Source: Psychrobacter pacificensis
GTDB lineage: Bacteria > Pseudomonadota > Gammaproteobacteria > Pseudomonadales > Moraxellaceae
Direction: 5' to 3'
Assembly: GCF_900101915.1 (NCBI RefSeq)
Contig: NZ_FNAL01000009.1
Location: forward strand, 52,828-116,827
Length of the DNA: 64,000 nt
Shown piece after piece: positions 8,978 to 18,336 of the stretch (position 1 is its first letter; every line of letters begins with the position of its first letter). The position numbers were made by a program, and so were the translations under genes. The notes under the pieces were generated by a model. The model searched no databases, was not told the DNA's origin, and was given only the letters and a program-made list of their open reading frames with translations.

Positions 8978-9872
8978 CCTAGAAAGACTTTCTAATATTA
9001 TGCAAATTCAACCTAGCACAAAAAACCTAGCCCAGATAATTGACGTCAGTATTGATCATATTGATGTCAAAGGGCAGTATATTCAATTGGCGGCGCCTAT
9101 ACGCTTATATGGACAGTTGAATACCTCTAAGCTGTTTGCTCAATATGAGCGCGATGAAGCGCAACGCTTAGAACAGTCAATATTAAAAATTGGCGTTGAT
9201 GAAGCAGGACGTGGACCGTTACTAGGTAGTGTCAATGTGGCCGCCGCGATATTGCCTGCGTCTTGGTCAGGATTGATTGAAGAACAACCACTCAAAGACA
9301 CACCATTGTCGATACTGACAGACTCCAAAAAGCTGAGCGAAAAAAAGCGCGATCTTCTTTATCCATTGGTACAACAGCATGCAGTCAGTTATATCATCGC
9401 TGATGTACCCGCAGCTGTCATCGATCAAGTCAATATTTTGCAGGCTACCATGCTCGGTATGCGCTTGTGTACGGAGGCACTGCTAGATGCCGCTCTTACA
9501 TGCTTGGTGACTAAAAACAATGAGAATACATTGCTTAAACAATTACAAATTGAAGTATTGTTTGATGGTAATCGCTGTCCTGATTTGAGCCATGCTACAT
9601 TTCACGAATTGGGCATATCGCCATCTTCTGTTGATTGCCAAGCATGGGTGAAGGGTGATGCACGTCATACCAGTATCGCAGCGGCTAGTATATTGGCAAA
9701 GGTGAGCCGTGATGAGACCATGTATGCCCTTGACATGCAGTATCCAGAATACGGTATTGCCAAACATAAAGGCTATCCAACTCGCGCACATATGGAAGCC
9801 ATTGAGAGACATGGTGTCTTATCAGCACATAGGCGCAGCTTTGCGCCAGTGAGAAAGGCATTAGAGAGCTAA
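8958..9872 (+). CDS. rnhB: Ribonuclease HII
   Basis: Endonuclease cutting the RNA strand of RNA-DNA hybrids and single ribonucleotides in [15 protein letters not shown] at 79-90 supplies the catalytic Asp-Glu pair; [12 protein letters not shown] and the later VSRDE block complete the type 2 RNase H core. The core is normal, but about 78 residues precede it, where most RNase HII proteins have 10-20, giving 304 residues. Two starts are possible: ATG 8958 inside lpxB, and ATG 9000, which would shorten the extension by 14 residues and clear the overlap. Neither has a strong ribosome site. The DIKGQYIQL-type segment in the extension looks folded rather than random. Confidence 0.92.
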   Translation: MPPILPNLERLSNIMQIQPSTKNLAQIIDVSIDHIDVKGQYIQLAAPIRLYGQLNTSKLFAQYERDEAQRLEQSILKIGVDEAGRGPLLGSVNVAAAILPASWSGLIEEQPLKDTPLSILTDSKKLSEKKRDLLYPLVQQHAVSYIIADVPAAVIDQVNILQATMLGMRLCTEALLDAALTCLVTKNNENTLLKQLQIEVLFDGNRCPDLSHATFHELGISPSSVDCQAWVKGDARHTSIAAASILAKVSRDETMYALDMQYPEYGIAKHKGYPTRAHMEAIERHGVLSAHRRSFAPVRKALES

Positions 9873-10117
9873 TTTTAAACGACAATATCTCGTCTAGAAA
9901 TCGTCTAATGATAAAGATTTAATGTACCAGCAGAAAGAAGATATATACCTATGTTAACAAACAGGCAAATTTTCGGAAAAATAACGAGCGAAAATTTATA
10001 AAATGTAATACAATATGTTGCTCTTGGTATAAAGTGCTGTTAAATCAATGACTAAGCTTTTATTTTGAATTTTATTCTCACTAGAATTATATATATTACT
10101 ATTTTATAGGATAAGAA

Positions 10118-11290
10118 ATGATGGCTCATCCCCCTCAAAAGAACCTTGCTGTAGTGCTTTTCTTAGCGGTATTTTTAACGGCCTGCGGTGGTGGTGGTGA
10201 CTCTGATAATGGTTCTACATCCAATAATCCACAGAGCGAAACACAAGAAGAGCAAGATAGTGAGCCAAGCGATAGTAATCCTACTGAGAATAATCCGCAA
10301 GCAGCCTTAAGTGCTAATAATCAATTTAGTCTGGCAAGAACCAGCTGTGGCTTAGGTGGTTTATCTGTTGATACCGCGCTTGATGATATTGCGATTAAGC
10401 ACGCAAACTATATCAAATACGTCTTTGCTAATAGCACGCCGACCAGTTTTAATGCCCATGTCGAAAATAAAATCAGCGATATTGCTAGTTTGACAGGTAG
10501 CAATAACCCATTCTTCGGTGGATTAGATTTCTCAGATCGCTTATTAAACGCAAAATACAGCAACGCACAATATGGTGCCACAGAAAATATTGCTCAATCT
10601 GTCTACTTCAATTCAGCAGGAAGCTTTCTGAAAACGGATGTGGTGGCAACATCAATGGCCAAGTCGTTGTTGGCAGCACCCTATCATTTGCGTTCATTGA
10701 TGCTACCCACCTCAAGCGCTGTTGGCTCAGGCATGGTTTTATATAAACCGGATGCCAAAAATCCAGCTCTTAACCAAGGTTATGTCTTGGTTAGCCATGC
10801 CTCAGCGACACAAGCGACCAAAGATACAACCGTGTCAGGTGTTTTTACTTATCCCTGTCAAGGTGTGACTGATACAGTAACTGCTCTGTATAGTGAGTCG
10901 CCAAACCCTGTTAAAGGAACAGGTCGCGATTTACGTACCGATCCTATCGGACAGCCTGTTTATGTGAGTATGCCATCAGCAAACAAAATCAAAGTCAGCA
11001 ACATCAAGTTCCGAGATACTCAGCGAAATACTAATATACCGATTCAATTGATCGACTTTGATAACGATCCGTATGTGAACACCAACTACGCATTACCAGC
11101 GAATGAGGCATTTATTTTGCCATTAACAGATGCACTAAAGAGCTGCGAAGTTAATCGCGCGGCAAATCAAAGCCAGCAATGTGGTCTGTATGGCAATACA
11201 AAGTATCAAGTAAGCTTTGATATCTTGATTGATGATAAAAACTTAGAAAGTAAGTCATTCACTTTTACGACGGGTAAGGTAAATTATTAG
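10118..11290 (+). CDS. CAP/SCP-domain lipoprotein
   Basis: Lipoprotein with signal peptide and lipobox FLTAC (Cys 23), followed by a flexible linker rich in Gly, Ser, Asp, Glu and Asn to about residue 65. A CAP (SCP/PR1) domain then runs from about 70 to 215: RTSCGL, a His in AIKHANYI, the TENIAQS segment and PYHLRSLML are in the expected order. A beta-rich C-terminal domain of about 130 residues (ending SFTFTTGKVNY) follows and is unassigned. CAP proteins are secreted or surface-attached; bacterial functions are mostly unknown. Single gene with its own terminator. Confidence 0.8.
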   Translation: MMAHPPQKNLAVVLFLAVFLTACGGGGDSDNGSTSNNPQSETQEEQDSEPSDSNPTENNPQAALSANNQFSLARTSCGLGGLSVDTALDDIAIKHANYIKYVFANSTPTSFNAHVENKISDIASLTGSNNPFFGGLDFSDRLLNAKYSNAQYGATENIAQSVYFNSAGSFLKTDVVATSMAKSLLAAPYHLRSLMLPTSSAVGSGMVLYKPDAKNPALNQGYVLVSHASATQATKDTTVSGVFTYPCQGVTDTVTALYSESPNPVKGTGRDLRTDPIGQPVYVSMPSANKIKVSNIKFRDTQRNTNIPIQLIDFDNDPYVNTNYALPANEAFILPLTDALKSCEVNRAANQSQQCGLYGNTKYQVSFDILIDDKNLESKSFTFTTGKVNY

Positions 11291-11318
11291 TTAAGCCGTT
11301 TAATCAATTGTACAAACA

Positions 11319-11357
11319 AAAGGACTGAACCAGATAACTGGCTCAGTCCTTGTTTTA
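11319..11357 (+). terminator. Intrinsic terminator after the CAP lipoprotein gene
   Basis: A long stem (aaggactga-accag with ctggctcagtcctt) and a TTTT tail lie 30 bases after the stop codon, between convergent genes. Confidence 0.85.
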
Positions 11358-11410
11358 TATAAAGACACTATAAGAATGTGACAAAGTAAGCAGACTGGAT
11401 AAAACCTACT

Positions 11411-12076
11411 TTAAAATGAAGAATTTGGCTGTTGCAAAAAGGCTTTTTCATCCTCAGTTGATTTGCGCCCTAGTGCCTCATTACGATGTGGGTAACGCCC
11501 AAATTGATCAATAATTTCTTTATGACGATATTCAAAATCTAGCGTAGTGGCATCATTTAACTGTCTAAATAATGGCAAATAGCGCTCATGAATTAAGGCA
11601 GATTCAGAGTGCATAAATGGGATAATCATAAACTTACGCCATTGCATCGGTAAAGTGTCAAAATAGGGCTGCTGAGTGGCTTCTTGTGCTAAAACTAATG
11701 CCATACCGTCTTGGGCAAAAGCACAGGCTTGTTCGCGACACAGGTTTCGTGAAAACTGATCTAAGACAATGATTTCTGCCAATCGTCCTGCTAGCGCTGT
11801 TATTGAACTATTGCCATCTAGAGAAGATTCTGCGAGGCGCCATTTAACGCATTCACCTTGCTTTGCTGCCTGCCAAATGTCACCAAACTTGTCCTTTATC
11901 TGCTTATCAAAACGATCGTTTTGTTCAAACCAACACGCTTCATTATCTTTATCAAACCAAAAATCCAATACTGCACGCGCATCCGGGTGGAGGTGCGTCA
12001 AGTCTATATGTTTTGGGTCTAATTGAGAGGCATGGGATCGACTGGCAGAGGTGGAATAATCGGTTGAGAGTGCCAT
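11411..12076 (-). CDS. DUF924 family protein
   Basis: A 221-residue cytoplasmic protein. The DUF924 blocks are clear: ARAVLDFWFDKDNEACWF near the start, QFSRNLCR in the middle, FMHSESALIHE and FGRYPHRNEALGRKSTEDEKAFL near the end. The family is predicted to be all-alpha, TPR-like, and has no established biochemical role. It is a single gene, convergent with the CAP lipoprotein gene and divergent from nspC, so context adds nothing on function. Confidence 0.88.
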   Translation of the reverse strand: MALSTDYSTSASRSHASQLDPKHIDLTHLHPDARAVLDFWFDKDNEACWFEQNDRFDKQIKDKFGDIWQAAKQGECVKWRLAESSLDGNSSITALAGRLAEIIVLDQFSRNLCREQACAFAQDGMALVLAQEATQQPYFDTLPMQWRKFMIIPFMHSESALIHERYLPLFRQLNDATTLDFEYRHKEIIDQFGRYPHRNEALGRKSTEDEKAFLQQPNSSF

Positions 12077-12175
12077 AAGATATTCTAATTATGATGGATT
12101 TAGTCTACTATAGCGCAAATATTTATATCTGTCTGTCAAGATACCAACAGCAGAGTGTCTATTAGGTAACCTATT

Positions 12176-13417
12176 ATGAATGCAAAAAATCTAGAGAATT
12201 CTATCAACGTATCGTTGCCACCAACGCCATACTACGTGCTTGATGAAGCGGCGATCGTTGCCAATATGAAAATCATCGCTAGGCTATGTGAGCTGTCTGG
12301 TGCAAAAGCATTATTGGCACTAAAATGCTTTGCCACATGGGGTGTTTTTGATGTGATGCAGCCTTATCTGCATGGCACGACTTCGTCTTCACTTAACGAA
12401 GTGAGATTGGGCTATGAGACCTTTGGTAATAACGCTGATGCCAGTAGCAGCGATAAAAAAGAAACCCACGCTTATAGCGTCGCCTATAGTGCAGATGAAA
12501 TTCCTGAAGTACTCAGTTATGCTGATAAGATTATATTTAACTCAATCTCACAGCTAACTGCTTTTAAAAATCAAGCGGCAGCGCAAGGTGTTCCAGTAGG
12601 CTTACGATTAAATCCAAAAACCAGCAACTCATCATTTTTGATTGCTGATCCTGCACGTCCATTTAGCCGCCTTGGTGAGCACGATAAAGATAAAATCGCA
12701 GCGGTACTAAGCGATATTACAGGCGTTATGATTCATAACAATTGCGAGAATGACAGTTTTGAAGCCTTTAGTGAAAGTTTGGCAGATATCGAATCTAGAT
12801 TTGGCGATATTTTGCAGCAACTTGAATGGGTGAGCTTAGGCGGCGGCATTCATTTTATCGCGCCTGATTATCCATTAGAAAAGCTGGCTGACAGATTAAA
12901 AGTATTTAGTGAGACCTATGGCGTGCAAGTTTATTTAGAACCAGGCGAAGCAAGTATCCATGGCGCGGGCACGTTGGTCACGACAGTGTTAGACACCATG
13001 CACAATCAAAAAAATCTCGCCGTCGTCGACGCTTCGATTGAAGCACATATGCTCGACTTGCTTATCTATCGTGAGTCCGCACCGATTGCCGCGATCAATA
13101 ATACTGCTAGCAATATTGCACCTACTGGCAATCCAGCAGAAGCTGCGCCGTCTGAAGCCAATGCTGAGTCGGCAGACCATACCATTATTTATGGTCGTTC
13201 TTGCTTGGCAGGTGATATCTTTGGTGAGTATGCATTACCGAGTAATCTTCAGATAGGCGATAAGATCGCCTTTGGTAATGCGGCCGGTTATACGATGGTC
13301 AAGAAAAACTGGTTCAATGGGGTTAATATGCCAGCGATAGTGATCCGCCGTTTGGATGGCAGTACTGATATCCAGCGTGAGTTTGACTATGAGGAATATA
13401 AAGCCAGCCTATCTTAA
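12176..13417 (+). CDS. nspC: Carboxynorspermidine decarboxylase
   Basis: PLP-dependent alanine-racemase-fold decarboxylase that turns carboxy(nor)spermidine into (nor)spermidine. Seen: ALKCFATW with the PLP lysine at K50, SLGGGIHF at about 220-227, YLEPGEA at 253-259 and GRSCLAGD at about 340-347, the catalytic Cys loop. Its partner dehydrogenase is the next gene. At 413 residues it is longer than the usual 365-380; the excess is two low-complexity inserts, one at about 85-99 (Ser/Asp/Lys-rich) and one at about 305-336 (Ala/Asn/Glu-rich), both likely surface loops. Norspermidine or spermidine as product cannot be decided here. Confidence 0.92.
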   Translation: MNAKNLENSINVSLPPTPYYVLDEAAIVANMKIIARLCELSGAKALLALKCFATWGVFDVMQPYLHGTTSSSLNEVRLGYETFGNNADASSSDKKETHAYSVAYSADEIPEVLSYADKIIFNSISQLTAFKNQAAAQGVPVGLRLNPKTSNSSFLIADPARPFSRLGEHDKDKIAAVLSDITGVMIHNNCENDSFEAFSESLADIESRFGDILQQLEWVSLGGGIHFIAPDYPLEKLADRLKVFSETYGVQVYLEPGEASIHGAGTLVTTVLDTMHNQKNLAVVDASIEAHMLDLLIYRESAPIAAINNTASNIAPTGNPAEAAPSEANAESADHTIIYGRSCLAGDIFGEYALPSNLQIGDKIAFGNAAGYTMVKKNWFNGVNMPAIVIRRLDGSTDIQREFDYEEYKASLS

Positions 13418-13571
13418 GCCTTAGTAGCGTTAGTAGCCTTAGTTTTTAAGACTATGTTATTGTCGGGTTTTGTATTTTAATGTTTAAAAAACAAAGGCTT
13501 AACCTGTATTAGTATGCATTTTAATATCTCTACTTTTTATACATATTTTTTACCGATAAGGGAATAAAAAT

Positions 13572-13580
13572 TGTTATAAT
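13572..13580 (+). promoter_or_regulatory. Extended -10 promoter before the carboxynorspermidine dehydrogenase gene
   Basis: TGTTATAAT has both a perfect -10 hexamer and the TGn extension, which compensates for the lack of a good -35. Transcription would begin near 13586, at the foot of the hairpin that follows. Confidence 0.6.
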
Positions 13581-13582
13581 CG

Positions 13583-13617
13583 CGTCGGGCAAATAATGGA
13601 GTATTATCTGCCCGACG
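13583..13617 (+). promoter_or_regulatory. Strong 5' leader hairpin before the carboxynorspermidine dehydrogenase gene
   Basis: A perfect 9-bp GC-rich stem (cgtcgggca / tgcccgacg), one mismatch, then a 5-bp AT stem closing a small loop. It has no following T run, so it is not a simple terminator. It sits at the predicted start of a leader of about 145 bases, which ends in a near-ideal ribosome site. It could stabilise the mRNA or be part of a metabolite-responsive element; no known riboswitch class was recognised. Confidence 0.6.
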
Positions 13618-13731
13618 GGTGCGTGGGTTTTCCTCGGTCTTCCTTTTTAATTCACGCATATCATTCACTCGTTTCTGTTTTGCATAGCCACAATCAATGG
13701 TATCGACAGGGACACAAAGGAGGATTGTTCA

Positions 13732-15006
13732 TTGAACACAAAACAACCAGCCAAATCTAACAAAAAAAACGTACTTATCATCGGAGCAGGTGGTGTCGCT
13801 CAAGTGGTCGCGCATAAATGTGCGATGCACAATGATGTGCTCGGCGAGATCCATATCGCCTCACGTACCAAAGACAAATGCGATGCCATCGCGCAGAGCG
13901 TAAAAGAAAAAGACAGCTTTAAGCAGGCTGCAGTCTTGCATACGCATCAGGTCGATGCCATGGACAGCCAAGCACTCGTGCAGCTGATACAAGACACAAA
14001 AATACAGATACTTATTAATGTTGGCTCGGCATTTATCAATATGACCGTACTAGAAGCTTGTATTGAAACAGGCACGGCATATATAGATACGGCTATTCAT
14101 GAAGATCCACGCAAGATTTGTGAGACACCGCCGTGGTACAACAACTACGAGTGGCAACGCAAACAGCGCTGTGCAGACAATAATGTCACTGCTATTTTAG
14201 GTGCAGGCTTTGATCCCGGTGTGGTCAATGCGTATGCACGCTTGGGTTATGACATGATGGATGCAGGATCTGTGACTGATATTGACATCATTGATATCAA
14301 TGCGGGCAGTCATGGCAAATACTTTGCGACTAACTTTGACCCAGAAATTAACTTCCGTGAGTTCACAGGGACAGTTTACTCTTGGCAAGATAGCAAGTGG
14401 CAGTCTAATAAAATGTTTGAAGTCAAACGTACGGATGATTTGCCAGTTGTGGGTGTGCAGAACAGCTATCTGAGTGGTCATGATGAAGTGCATTCATTGT
14501 CAGCCAACCTAGATGTACCAAACATTCGTTTTTGGATGGGCTTTGGTGAGCACTACATCAATGTCTTCACTGTCCTACAGAGCTTAGGCCTACTGTCTGA
14601 GCAGCCAGTGATGACGGCTGAAGGCCAAGAAGTGGTGCCGCTAAAAGTCGTGAAGGCGGTACTACCAGATCCAAGCTCGCTGGCACCAGAATATACAGGC
14701 AAGACCTGCATTGGTGATAAAGTTAAAGGTAAAATCAATAGCGTTGAGACGGAAGTGTTTATCTACAATGTCTCAGATCATAAAGACGCTTATAACGAAG
14801 TGGGCAGCCAAGGTATCTCCTATACTGCAGGCGTGCCACCCGTCGCAGCCGCTATGCTTGTCGCGACTGGGGAGTGGGACACCGGTAAGATGGTCAATGT
14901 CGAGGAGCTAGACGCTAAGCCATTTATCAATCTATTGAATAAGATTGGTCTGCCAACGCGTATCAAAGATAGCGAAGGTGATAGAGCGCTTGAGTTTGAT
15001 ATTTAG
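13732..15006 (+). CDS. Carboxynorspermidine dehydrogenase (saccharopine dehydrogenase family)
   Basis: NADPH-dependent enzyme that condenses aspartate semialdehyde with putrescine or diaminopropane to carboxy(nor)spermidine, the substrate of NspC. A Rossmann motif GAGGVAQVVAHKC starts at residue 18; FDPGVVNAYAR and DINAGSHGKYFATNFDPEINFREF are characteristic of this branch of the saccharopine dehydrogenase family. The start is TTG: AAAGGAGG ends 8 bases before it, whereas no ATG fits. The gene lies 314 bases after nspC with its own promoter and leader, so the pair is not a tight operon. The 424-residue length is normal. Plain saccharopine dehydrogenase is less likely given the nspC neighbour. 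Confidence 0.9.
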   Translation: MNTKQPAKSNKKNVLIIGAGGVAQVVAHKCAMHNDVLGEIHIASRTKDKCDAIAQSVKEKDSFKQAAVLHTHQVDAMDSQALVQLIQDTKIQILINVGSAFINMTVLEACIETGTAYIDTAIHEDPRKICETPPWYNNYEWQRKQRCADNNVTAILGAGFDPGVVNAYARLGYDMMDAGSVTDIDIIDINAGSHGKYFATNFDPEINFREFTGTVYSWQDSKWQSNKMFEVKRTDDLPVVGVQNSYLSGHDEVHSLSANLDVPNIRFWMGFGEHYINVFTVLQSLGLLSEQPVMTAEGQEVVPLKVVKAVLPDPSSLAPEYTGKTCIGDKVKGKINSVETEVFIYNVSDHKDAYNEVGSQGISYTAGVPPVAAAMLVATGEWDTGKMVNVEELDAKPFINLLNKIGLPTRIKDSEGDRALEFDI

Positions 15007-15026
15007 TCAGTAAGTTTATTTAATAG

Positions 15027-15056
15027 AAAGCCTATCTTTTTTAGATAGGCTTTTTT
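15027..15056 (+). terminator. Intrinsic terminator after the carboxynorspermidine dehydrogenase gene
   Basis: An 11-bp stem (aaagcctatct and complement) with a T-rich loop and a six-T tail, 21 bases after the stop. Confidence 0.9.
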
Positions 15057-15204
15057 GTGTTTGATTGTATTGTAAAAAAGAGGAGCTGGATTCACTATTT
15101 CTAGGGGATGATTAGATACTACTAAAGAGGAACAAGAGCTGAGTATTTTCAAGGTTGATCTATATAATGAACAAAATTTATGACAGCTCGTCTGGCATTG
15201 AGAA

Positions 15205-15768
15205 ATGGAATTAAATATGGATATGGATGAGATCATTGACAATATTTTTGCCGATAACGCAGGTGAAACTTTAGAAAGTTATCGTTCTAAAAAGATACTA
15301 CATTCAAGAATATCCAGCGAGGCAAATCAGTATATAGAAACAGATTCTTCAGATTGGCCACCTATCACCTTTAATTGGGACTTATCAAAAGAAGGTCAAC
15401 GCTTCTCTCTAGATGGTGAAAATGAATCAAATTTTAAAACTCACTATCCAGAAGGTTTTATATTAGGGAAAGTAGAGTTGCATGCCTTAAATAGTAAACT
15501 ATGTCATTTTAGCCGTAGGGATAAAGGCGAGCTGTGGACGGTAGGGTGTAAAAGTAGCTTGGCATATTTGATTGTCTATTTATCTGAAAAAAGACCTATA
15601 TCGCCGCCACTGGTAAAACCTCACCTTATGGGAGAGGTTATGTTAATGGGCGGACATCACCGATATGCTATTGCAAAAGAAATAGGGGAGAAGTATATTC
15701 CTATTTATGTAGAGCCAAAGTATAGAAAAGAAATCGATAAACTCATGGAAATAGATTGGATTAGCTAG
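15205..15768 (+). CDS. Orphan protein with a ParB/sulfiredoxin-like motif
   Basis: A 187-residue protein not recognised as a whole. Near the C-terminus GGHHRYAIAKEIGEKYIPIY resembles the G-x-H-R core of the ParB/sulfiredoxin N-terminal fold, which binds nucleotides in its known members. The rest is acidic with Trp-rich patches, and no helix-turn-helix is visible, so it is not a partition protein of the usual form. It stands alone, and its codons look more AT-rich than those of its neighbours. Two starts are close: ATG 15205 and ATG 15217; a 15-codon frame (15168-15215) ends just before the second, which would suit translational coupling. Function unknown. Confidence 0.6.
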   Translation: MELNMDMDEIIDNIFADNAGETLESYRSKKILHSRISSEANQYIETDSSDWPPITFNWDLSKEGQRFSLDGENESNFKTHYPEGFILGKVELHALNSKLCHFSRRDKGELWTVGCKSSLAYLIVYLSEKRPISPPLVKPHLMGEVMLMGGHHRYAIAKEIGEKYIPIYVEPKYRKEIDKLMEIDWIS

Positions 15769-15788
15769 AGTAGTGAAATACACACTGT

Positions 15789-15807
15789 ACGCTATATAAG
15801 CGTTTTT
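15789..15807 (+). terminator. Weak possible terminator
   Basis: A 5-bp stem (acgct / agcgt) with a 5-base loop and five T residues, between the convergent ParB-like gene and htpX. Short, so uncertain. Confidence 0.35.
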
Positions 15808-15833
15808 ATGACAGCGTAATTATGTTTTCTTCA

Positions 15834-16748
15834 TCACCCTTCACTAGGATTATATTCTCGTAGCGCCGCAATACGATCATCCAATGTTGGGTGTGAGCGG
15901 AACAGGTTGGCAATACTAAAGCCTTGAGATTGTCCAGACGAGATTGCAAATGCTTTCATACTCTCAGGCATTTGATCTGGTCGCTGTGCAGAAGGACGCA
16001 ACGCATCAAGCGCACTGATCATTTTTTCGCGGCTGGCAAGTTTTGCGCCCATTTGATCCGCACGGAATTCACGTAAGCGTGAAAACCACATCACGATGGC
16101 AGACGCCAAAAACCCAAGCAAAATATCCATCACAACACTGGTGATAAAGTAACCGATACCTGGGCGATCACTGGTGTTTTTGAACACAGTACGGTCCACG
16201 AAACTACCGACAATGCGCGCAAAGAACATCACAAACGCATTGACCACGCCTTGAATGAGGGCGAGGGTTACCATATCACCGTTGGCTACATGGCCAATCT
16301 CATGCGCTAGTACCGCTTCGATTTCATCTTGATTCATATTTTGTAGTAGACCAGAGGATACCGCTACCAGCGCTTTATTCTTATTCCAGCCAGTCGCAAA
16401 CGCGTTTGGCTGCGAGTTATTAAAAATACCAACCTCAGGCATACCGATGTTTACCGCTTGCGCTTGTTTTGCCACTGTATCGACCAGCCATTGCTCAGTT
16501 GGGTTGCGTGCAGATTCTATTACCACCGTACCCGTGGATTTTTTGGCCATCCATTTTGACAGAAATAGCGAAATCATTGAGCCGACCAGACCGTAGATAC
16601 CGCACATAACTGCAAGGCTGACATAATTTAGCCCGCCTGCCGTATATACACCGCCAATCCCAAAAAACCTCGATAGTACCCCAAACACAATGCTAAAGAC
16701 CACGATCACGGCCAAGTTGGTCAATAAAAACAATCCAATACGCATCAT
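15834..16748 (-). CDS. htpX: Membrane protease HtpX (M48B)
   Basis: Inner-membrane zinc endopeptidase that degrades misfolded membrane proteins with FtsH. The zinc motif HEIGH is at 149-153 and the third ligand Glu lies in REFRAD at about 227. Four hydrophobic segments are visible: about 4-26, 40-62, 160-180 and 200-222. The 304-residue length is slightly above E. coli HtpX (293). Its own ATG, preceded by AGGAAATTAG, and its isolated position fit a stress-regulated single gene, but no heat-shock or CpxR promoter could be assigned by eye. Confidence 0.95.
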   Translation of the reverse strand: MMRIGLFLLTNLAVIVVFSIVFGVLSRFFGIGGVYTAGGLNYVSLAVMCGIYGLVGSMISLFLSKWMAKKSTGTVVIESARNPTEQWLVDTVAKQAQAVNIGMPEVGIFNNSQPNAFATGWNKNKALVAVSSGLLQNMNQDEIEAVLAHEIGHVANGDMVTLALIQGVVNAFVMFFARIVGSFVDRTVFKNTSDRPGIGYFITSVVMDILLGFLASAIVMWFSRLREFRADQMGAKLASREKMISALDALRPSAQRPDQMPESMKAFAISSGQSQGFSIANLFRSHPTLDDRIAALREYNPSEG

Positions 16749-17110
16749 GACACTAATTTCCTATTTAAATTTAAAGTGTTGGTACGGCCTAGATAGGCGG
16801 TTATTTAAGAAGTTTGTTTGCCATGATAGATTTTACTGGGGTTTTGTGTGTCATACTATCTATTTCAATATTGTCAAAATGCTAAAATAATTATGTTGTC
16901 CTAGCTATAGTGAGATTTTTTGAGACAATTAGCGAACTAGGTATATATTAGCTCGTTGCCAAGACTGGTTAGCTACAGTACAACATCACCGAAACTATTG
17001 CCTATTGATCTAAGTATTAAGTTTTGGTCAACTATTTCTTATTTTGATTTCTCCTAAGATAATGATGACCAAGATTAATCTTTAAAAAATTATAAAAATG
17101 AGAACATCCC
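16749..17110. other. Divergent intergenic region, htpX / PhzF gene
   Basis: 362 AT-rich bases with no supported gene or RNA. Promoters for both flanking genes are expected here, but no convincing hexamer pair was found. Confidence 0.4.
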
Positions 17111-17923
17111 ATGCAACTAGAAATAAATATTATAGACGCCTTCACTGACACGTTGTTTAAAGGCAATTCTGCGGCGGTTATTGTGACAGATACATGGTTA
17201 GATGATGCTTTGATGCAATCTATTGCGTCTGAAAATAACTTGTCTGAGACCGCTTTTATTGTTGCTGATGGCAAAGGTGTTTATCATATTCGTTGGTTCT
17301 CACCATTGACCGAAATTGACTTCTGTGGTCATGCGACCTTAGCCGCTGCCTATGTATTGTTTAATAAAAATTCAAACGTACAGTCGATTAATTTTTCAGC
17401 CAAAGCGGTTGGTATTTTGACAGTCGCAAAAACGGATTCTGGCAAAATGCAAATGGATTTTCCCAATAGAATGCCTGAGAGAATCGATGAGATTCCTGAT
17501 AGTTTATTAGCAGGTCTATCCATTGTGCCTGCTGAAGTTTACCGTAATACTCAAGCGTATTTCGTCATCTATGATTCTGAATCCGATGTGCTGAATGTCG
17601 CGCGTGATAATGAAAAGTTGAAGCAGCTAGCGCCCTATGATGTGGTGGTAACTTGTCAGGCAACCTCAGAGAAGTATCATGATTATGATTTTGTCTCTAG
17701 ATACTTTTGGCCAGCAAATGGTGGTGATGAAGACCCAGTAACAGGTTCGATTCATACTGGACTTGCCCCTTTATGGGCGAAGCGTTTAGCCAAAAATGAA
17801 TTAGTCGCTTATCAAGCATCTAGTCGCGGCGGTGTGCTTGACTGTACCGTGGCAGACGATAGAGTGCTTATTTCTGGCAATGCCGTACAATACCTGACTG
17901 GATTTATCACCGTTGAGGAGTAG
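17111..17923 (+). CDS. PhzF family isomerase-like protein
   Basis: Member of the diaminopimelate epimerase-fold PhzF family. The N-terminal blocks INIIDAFTDTLFKGNSAAV, NLSETAF and IRWFSPLTEIDFCGHATLA include the conserved catalytic-type Glu, and DPVTGSIHTGLAPLW near residue 212 is the second-half signature. 270 residues is a usual length. Most members outside phenazine clusters have no known substrate, and no phenazine genes are nearby. The stop codon follows GAGGAG, which serves as the ribosome site of the next gene, so the two are probably co-transcribed. Confidence 0.88.
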   Translation: MQLEINIIDAFTDTLFKGNSAAVIVTDTWLDDALMQSIASENNLSETAFIVADGKGVYHIRWFSPLTEIDFCGHATLAAAYVLFNKNSNVQSINFSAKAVGILTVAKTDSGKMQMDFPNRMPERIDEIPDSLLAGLSIVPAEVYRNTQAYFVIYDSESDVLNVARDNEKLKQLAPYDVVVTCQATSEKYHDYDFVSRYFWPANGGDEDPVTGSIHTGLAPLWAKRLAKNELVAYQASSRGGVLDCTVADDRVLISGNAVQYLTGFITVEE

Positions 17924-17929
17924 GTAAGT

Positions 17930-18262
17930 TTGACAGAATTAAAGACCGTTGGGCTTTTTGCGCTGACCGCATTGGCTGAGATTGCAGGGTGTTATTTGCC
18001 TTATATATGGCTGCGAGAAGGTAAATCTATCTGGCTATTAATACCTGGCGCACTGAGTTTGATCGCGTTTGTCTGGCTGCTGTCATTACATCCGACTGCT
18101 GCAGGTAGGGTCTATGCGGCCTATGGTGGCGTATATATTTGTATGGCGATTTTATGGTTATGGACGGTCAATGGGATACGACCAACCGTGTGGGACATAG
18201 TGGGCTCAGTAGTTGCACTATTAGGAATGGCGATTATTATGTTTGCGCCGCGCAGTGCCTAA
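17930..18262 (+). CDS. YnfA/UPF0060 family small membrane protein
   Basis: A 110-residue protein with four hydrophobic segments (about 5-27, 34-54, 62-80 and 86-106). The family signature is plain: [17 protein letters not shown] at the start and [18 protein letters not shown] in the middle. These are SMR-like in size and topology; some members have been linked to efflux, but the role is unsettled. The start is TTG, chosen because GAGGAG lies 9 bases before it and the family N-terminus begins at this point. Six bases separate it from the PhzF gene, so an operon is likely. Confidence 0.9.
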   Translation: MTELKTVGLFALTALAEIAGCYLPYIWLREGKSIWLLIPGALSLIAFVWLLSLHPTAAGRVYAAYGGVYICMAILWLWTVNGIRPTVWDIVGSVVALLGMAIIMFAPRSA

Positions 18263-18336
18263 AAAAAACGAGTGGCCAACTCAAAAAAACGCCAATCAAA
18301 CCACTAGGTCAGATCGGCATATTGATACGAAAAATA

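Noticed and set aside
13596..13760. 54-codon frame through the leader hairpin (MEYYLPDGCVGF...)
   Set aside because: It overlaps the strong ribosome site and the start of the dehydrogenase gene and has no ribosome site of its own; a leader peptide is possible but not supported.
15089..15098. gattcactat resembling the end of the palindromic element
   Set aside because: Only about ten bases match and no other part of the element is nearby.
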